Shown piece after piece: positions 60,613-64,000 of a DNA stretch of 64,000 nt. Each line of letters starts with the position of its first letter. The first letter of the stretch is position 1. The notes under the pieces are model-generated. The model had not been told where the DNA came from. It did not search any database and saw only the letters and a list, made by a program, of their open reading frames with translations. A program made the position numbers and the translations under genes. This DNA comes from Paenibacillus terrigena DSM 21567 (GTDB taxonomy: Bacteria > Bacillota > Bacilli > Paenibacillales > Paenibacillaceae): the NCBI RefSeq assembly GCF_000374845.1, contig NZ_KB895414.1, forward strand, positions 496,001 through 560,000, read 5' to 3'.

Positions 60613-63600
60613 CTAAGGTGTGCTGACCTCTACCGGTTCTGAGTTGATCCTAGTTCCAACGGCTCTCACGATAAAATCATACTTATTCGCAGCATTTATA
60701 TTGTTAACCGTGAAGCTGTAATCCGTTTTACCGGCTACCGCGGGTACATAAACACTCCAGTAAGGTTTTACCTTGCCATTCTTCTCATAGATTCTATAAC
60801 CTCTTACGGGTTCGCCTCCAGCTATAGGGGGCTTCCATGAAATAACGGCTTTATTGCTGCTGACTACGACACTCGCAGCCTCCACCTTCGCAGGTTTCGT
60901 GTCCGTTCTCTTGATTCCGTAGTGATCATAAGCTTTCACGCCATTATCACCAGACTTCTCATCGCTCTTCGATGCTGTATAAGCCGTAAACTGAAGTACA
61001 TCACTTGAGACCGATACGTCCGTAAACATTTTTTTGAAAGGTTGTTTGTTAACCGCTGCAAAGAAATCATTGTAACCCGGATACTTCTCATAGAATTTAT
61101 CGCCGAAGGCGTTGGACATGAGATATACCGTGCCTTTCGGATTAATCGCATTTCCTTGGGCATCGAAGGTCAGTTGATTCGTAGGGATGGCTTTGTCGCC
61201 AATCATCTGGAATGACCTCATATACATATGATCATGAGCTTCAAACACCATATCGATCCCCATTTCATCAAATACGGGAATCAGAACTTTTCTGTAAAAT
61301 TGAACCCGGTCATCTTCCCATTCGCCTGCGTTGTCACCTGCTGAATAAGGTCCTTTGTGGAACGTAACAAATTTCCATTTCGCATCACTCTTCGCGACGA
61401 CGTATCTCATCCATTCGAGCTGATCCGTAAATTGCTGATCCACGGATTGCACGCTGCCATTGCTCGCTAACTTGCCCGAATATTGGGAGTTGAACACAAG
61501 AATTAGAGCATCTCCATATTCGAAGGAATAGACGGAACCATCGTCCGTATTGGCTATAACCTTCTTAGGCAAATTGAAATGGTTATAGAAGTTAGCGTTC
61601 GGTGTGGTTTCATCGCCGTCATAATCCTGAACCTCATGGCCTCCCAGAACAGGAACAATCGGCACATTCAGCAGTTCATTCTGCGGAAGTCCTAACATCC
61701 ACAGCCATTGCTCTTCCAAATCCCCATGATCGACGAGATCCCCTGCATTGATCAGAAATTTAGGGTCACCAATCGTTGCAATGGCTTTTCGGAATGTATC
61801 TGCCCATGGCTCAAAGTCTGATTTGCTCGAGGCCTGTGAATCAGATCCAACGATAAATCGAAATGGCTGATTGCCAAGTGCATCGGTCTGGAACTTGCCG
61901 ATCGCGCTCCAACTATCTGCTGATCCACTACCCACACGGTATTTGTACACCGTCCCTGGTGCCAGGTAGTTAGCAATCGCTTTATGCGTTATAAATTTCT
62001 TCTTCTTATTGGACGTCCGGTCAGCCTTCGTTACAAAAGTCTGGATTTCTTCTGCGCTGCCTGTAAATACCAAGGCTTCATTCTCGGGGAAATTGTTTCC
62101 TTGCACTTTGCTGGCTTCTACGACCTGCACAACTGAATTCGTCATGACATCGGTATACCATGTGAATGCGCGTGTTGTCTTGGAATCCCCTTGAAATGTC
62201 ATGTTAATGAGCTTCGGTACAGAAGGAGGACTCGTCGTGCCCTGAATCGTAAAACTCCATGTAATATCATTTGCAAGTAGAACCTGGTCATCTCTTCCCT
62301 TGATGAGTGCCTTTGGCACTTTGACGGTGTACGTTTTCCCGTTCACAAACGCAGGATGGTTGATCTTTAATGTATCGTTATTCAATATTTCGGAAGTAAC
62401 CGATCCTAATGCGACATTGTTATTGTCCACAATGGTGACGCTCGTTCCCGGACTGATCGCGACAGGTTTATTGAAGGTCACCGTTACTGGAACTGCCACG
62501 GCCACATTGGTTGCGCCAGCTGTCGGCGTCTTCGATAGCGCTTCGGTTGGAGTGTCCACAGGACCACCCGTTATAGCGCTTCCCGATATGCGTATCTCTT
62601 TGATTCTGCTAGAGCCCGTGCTGCCAATCCCACTCGATCCGTTGGTATTGGTATTTGAACTCACGATCCAACGGATATGCAGTATATTCTGATCATTCGC
62701 ATTCGATGGTAGGGGAATCTCCACCAACTTACACGTATTACTTGCACAATTGAAGCTGGAGACGACCATCTTCAACGTTGTATTCGGTACATCCGTCCAT
62801 GTGGTGTTGTTCGTGCTGATTTGGACTTTGAAATCACGGGGGCCGGTACCTGAAGAGTTCTGCTGTGAAGATAACGTGATATTGTCATAGCCTTTCGTAG
62901 ACACAGTCGCCTGCCAGTATTTCGTTCCATTCCCATTATTCCAGCCCTGATAACTTATCGCTTTCTGGCTGCTGTCGTAATCCTCGTAATAACCACCTAT
63001 ATTCCGAAATGTGGATGTGGTCTTGAATTTCCCATCCGTTGCCGGAAATGCTCCATTCGTTCCTGAATTTGCATAAATCCATTCTGCTAGCTTCGTCTTT
63101 TCCAGCACGCTTGCCCCGGGAACTTCCGACCCTTCAGGAACGGTTGGTGGGTTTGGAGGTGTCACTTCAGTAGGAGGATCTGTTCGCGTTAATTCTCCTT
63201 GAACCATGATGCTGATGAGTTGGCTTGATCCATGCTCACCGATCGTCGACCCCGAGGTGCTCACATCTGAGTTGACGACCCAACGAATATATAATAGGTC
63301 TTGATCATCTGCAATATTTGGGAGCGAAACGTTATTTAATTGCGTTGCTGTATCTGCATGTAATACAAGATCCGGCAGCTCCGTTCCTTCGCCTGTGATG
63401 TTCGTCCAGTTTTGTTGATCTACGCTGATTTGTACCCTGAAATCCCGGGGGCCTGTAGTCCCCTTACCTTGTTGCGCTGAAGATAAGGTAATATGGTTAT
63501 AGTTCTTCGTTGGAACGGCAGTAAGCCAATATTTGTCCTTCCCCGTTTCTTGATGCCATCCTTGATAACGTATTGCGTTAATATCACTATTCCAATCATA

Positions 63601-63828
63601 AGATGACCCAGGAGATTGCAACGTAGATGTTTCTTTATACACGCCATCACTAGCAGGGAATATACTAAGATCTGTTGGGTTGGACGTGTATTTCCATTCT
63701 GCGATCGTGGCCGGAGTCACTCTACCCTCTGCGGAAATGAATCCGTTAAACTGTAATGCAATGAACACCGTAAACGCCATCAACAATGAAATGATTCGCT
63801 TCGTTTTTCTACCCCAAAGGTTATTCAT
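60613..63828 (-). CDS. Secreted purple-acid-phosphatase-like protein with repeated N-terminal domains
   Basis: 1071 residues from the ATG at 63828 (AAGGAG about six bases upstream). Signal peptide about 1-33. Two copies of a roughly 180-residue module follow (the first starts EWKYTSNPTDLSIFPASDG, the second EWIYANSGTNGAFPATDG), then a Big_5 Ig-like domain, a purple-acid-phosphatase N-terminal FN3, a calcineurin-like phosphoesterase (about 655-950) and a C-terminal FN3. Metal motifs are GSDSQ, NAGDLVDHGDL, LGGHE, TFHKGPY and AHDHMY. The usual GNHE is GGHE, lacking the metal-binding Asn. It may hydrolyse phosphate esters outside the cell, or bind without catalysis. A LacI-type operator lies 90 bases upstream. 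Confidence 0.85.
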   Translation of the reverse strand: MNNLWGRKTKRIISLLMAFTVFIALQFNGFISAEGRVTPATIAEWKYTSNPTDLSIFPASDGVYKETSTLQSPGSSYDWNSDINAIRYQGWHQETGKDKYWLTAVPTKNYNHITLSSAQQGKGTTGPRDFRVQISVDQQNWTNITGEGTELPDLVLHADTATQLNNVSLPNIADDQDLLYIRWVVNSDVSTSGSTIGEHGSSQLISIMVQGELTRTDPPTEVTPPNPPTVPEGSEVPGASVLEKTKLAEWIYANSGTNGAFPATDGKFKTTSTFRNIGGYYEDYDSSQKAISYQGWNNGNGTKYWQATVSTKGYDNITLSSQQNSSGTGPRDFKVQISTNNTTWTDVPNTTLKMVVSSFNCASNTCKLVEIPLPSNANDQNILHIRWIVSSNTNTNGSSGIGSTGSSRIKEIRISGSAITGGPVDTPTEALSKTPTAGATNVAVAVPVTVTFNKPVAISPGTSVTIVDNNNVALGSVTSEILNNDTLKINHPAFVNGKTYTVKVPKALIKGRDDQVLLANDITWSFTIQGTTSPPSVPKLINMTFQGDSKTTRAFTWYTDVMTNSVVQVVEASKVQGNNFPENEALVFTGSAEEIQTFVTKADRTSNKKKKFITHKAIANYLAPGTVYKYRVGSGSADSWSAIGKFQTDALGNQPFRFIVGSDSQASSKSDFEPWADTFRKAIATIGDPKFLINAGDLVDHGDLEEQWLWMLGLPQNELLNVPIVPVLGGHEVQDYDGDETTPNANFYNHFNLPKKVIANTDDGSVYSFEYGDALILVFNSQYSGKLASNGSVQSVDQQFTDQLEWMRYVVAKSDAKWKFVTFHKGPYSAGDNAGEWEDDRVQFYRKVLIPVFDEMGIDMVFEAHDHMYMRSFQMIGDKAIPTNQLTFDAQGNAINPKGTVYLMSNAFGDKFYEKYPGYNDFFAAVNKQPFKKMFTDVSVSSDVLQFTAYTASKSDEKSGDNGVKAYDHYGIKRTDTKPAKVEAASVVVSSNKAVISWKPPIAGGEPVRGYRIYEKNGKVKPYWSVYVPAVAGKTDYSFTVNNINAANKYDFIVRAVGTRINSEPVEVSTP

Positions 63829-63923
63829 TTGCGTCTCCTTCGCTTTTTCATAATGGGCTTTTCTGTTCCTGTCTCCCTCCAAGACCTCCCTTCAAAATAA
63901 ATCTCCTGACAGCAACTCAAAAG

Positions 63924-63937
63924 TTAAAGCGCTTTAA
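63924..63937. promoter_or_regulatory. LacI-type operator before the phosphatase gene
   Basis: TTAAAG-CG-CTTTAA inside the longer perfect palindrome AAAGTTAAAGCGCTTTAACT (then TT), 96 bases upstream of the start codon. It is the same site type as the two before the ABC transporter operon. Confidence 0.68.
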
Positions 63938-64000
63938 CTTTCGAACAGTAAAAATGTTGTAAATATACCAGTTGCCATCATGCGCTTTTAATATATTGTG

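Noticed and set aside
1-64000. CRISPR array, prophage or integrase module
   Set aside because: I saw no regularly spaced direct repeats, no cas-like, integrase or phage structural genes. The holin-like gene is a common chromosomal family.

Overview
The window reads as chromosomal DNA of a spore-forming, Gram-positive Firmicute very close to Paenibacillus. The signs are spore genes (gamma-type SASP, YtxC, CotF-like coat proteins, a Spo0E-like phosphatase), T-box leaders on thrS and pheST, an S-box (SAM-I) leader on a methionine operon, the futalosine-pathway enzyme MqnC, and many secreted multidomain carbohydrate-active or cell-wall proteins. Most genes lie on the minus strand. Nothing looks like a prophage or an integrative element; the only unusual patch is about 45.2-48.2 kb, which holds small genes, repeats and tRNA-like elements.

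Layout. 0-6.1 kb: a truncated LiaF-like membrane protein, sspE, a 3D-domain wall enzyme, a large beta-helix protein that ends in cohesin plus dockerin, and a SurA-like foldase. 6.2-12.3 kb: T-box-thrS, ytxC, mqnC and an EAL-domain protein. 12.4-15.9 kb: SAM riboswitch-metA-metI-metC. 16.1-23.6 kb: corA with a structured leader, an HRDC protein with its own attenuator-like leader, a DUF3055-type protein, a phosphodiester glycosidase, a 5'-3' exonuclease, an Spx/ArsC-like protein, and the overlapping set cobU-pduO-rluA. 23.6-32.9 kb: a lipoprotein, a two-component pair divergent from an M23 lipoprotein, a Spo0E-like protein, alaR-alaT, two coat proteins, cysK and small hypotheticals. 33-42.7 kb: mutS2, a holin-like protein, cvpA, a giant ZapA, and pheT-pheS with a T-box. 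42.7-45.2 kb: kduI-deoR-kduD for unsaturated uronate breakdown. 45.2-48.4 kb: small genes, palindromic repeats, two DUF4183 proteins, two tandem tRNA-like elements, tRNA-Gly and tRNA-Pro. 48.5-57.2 kb: a LuxR-type two-component system, nanE-rpiR-ROK kinase, and a sugar ABC transporter operon with its LacI regulator. 57.3-64 kb: a YbjQ protein, an MBL hydrolase with its TetR regulator, an NlpC/P60 lipoprotein and a large purple-acid-phosphatase-like secreted protein.

How the parts fit. Several blocks are self-contained regulatory units: SAM-sensing control of methionine synthesis, tRNA-sensing control of thrS and pheST, DeoR control of kdu genes, and a LacI regulator whose probable operator (TTAAAG-2 nt-CTTTAA) lies both before the ABC transporter operon and before the phosphatase gene at the right edge, suggesting one regulon. 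The most unexplained signals are the tRNA-Gly-end-bounded tandem elements at 47.8-48.15 kb, the leaders of corA and of the HRDC gene, and the four CTATC-type palindromes near 46.1 kb.
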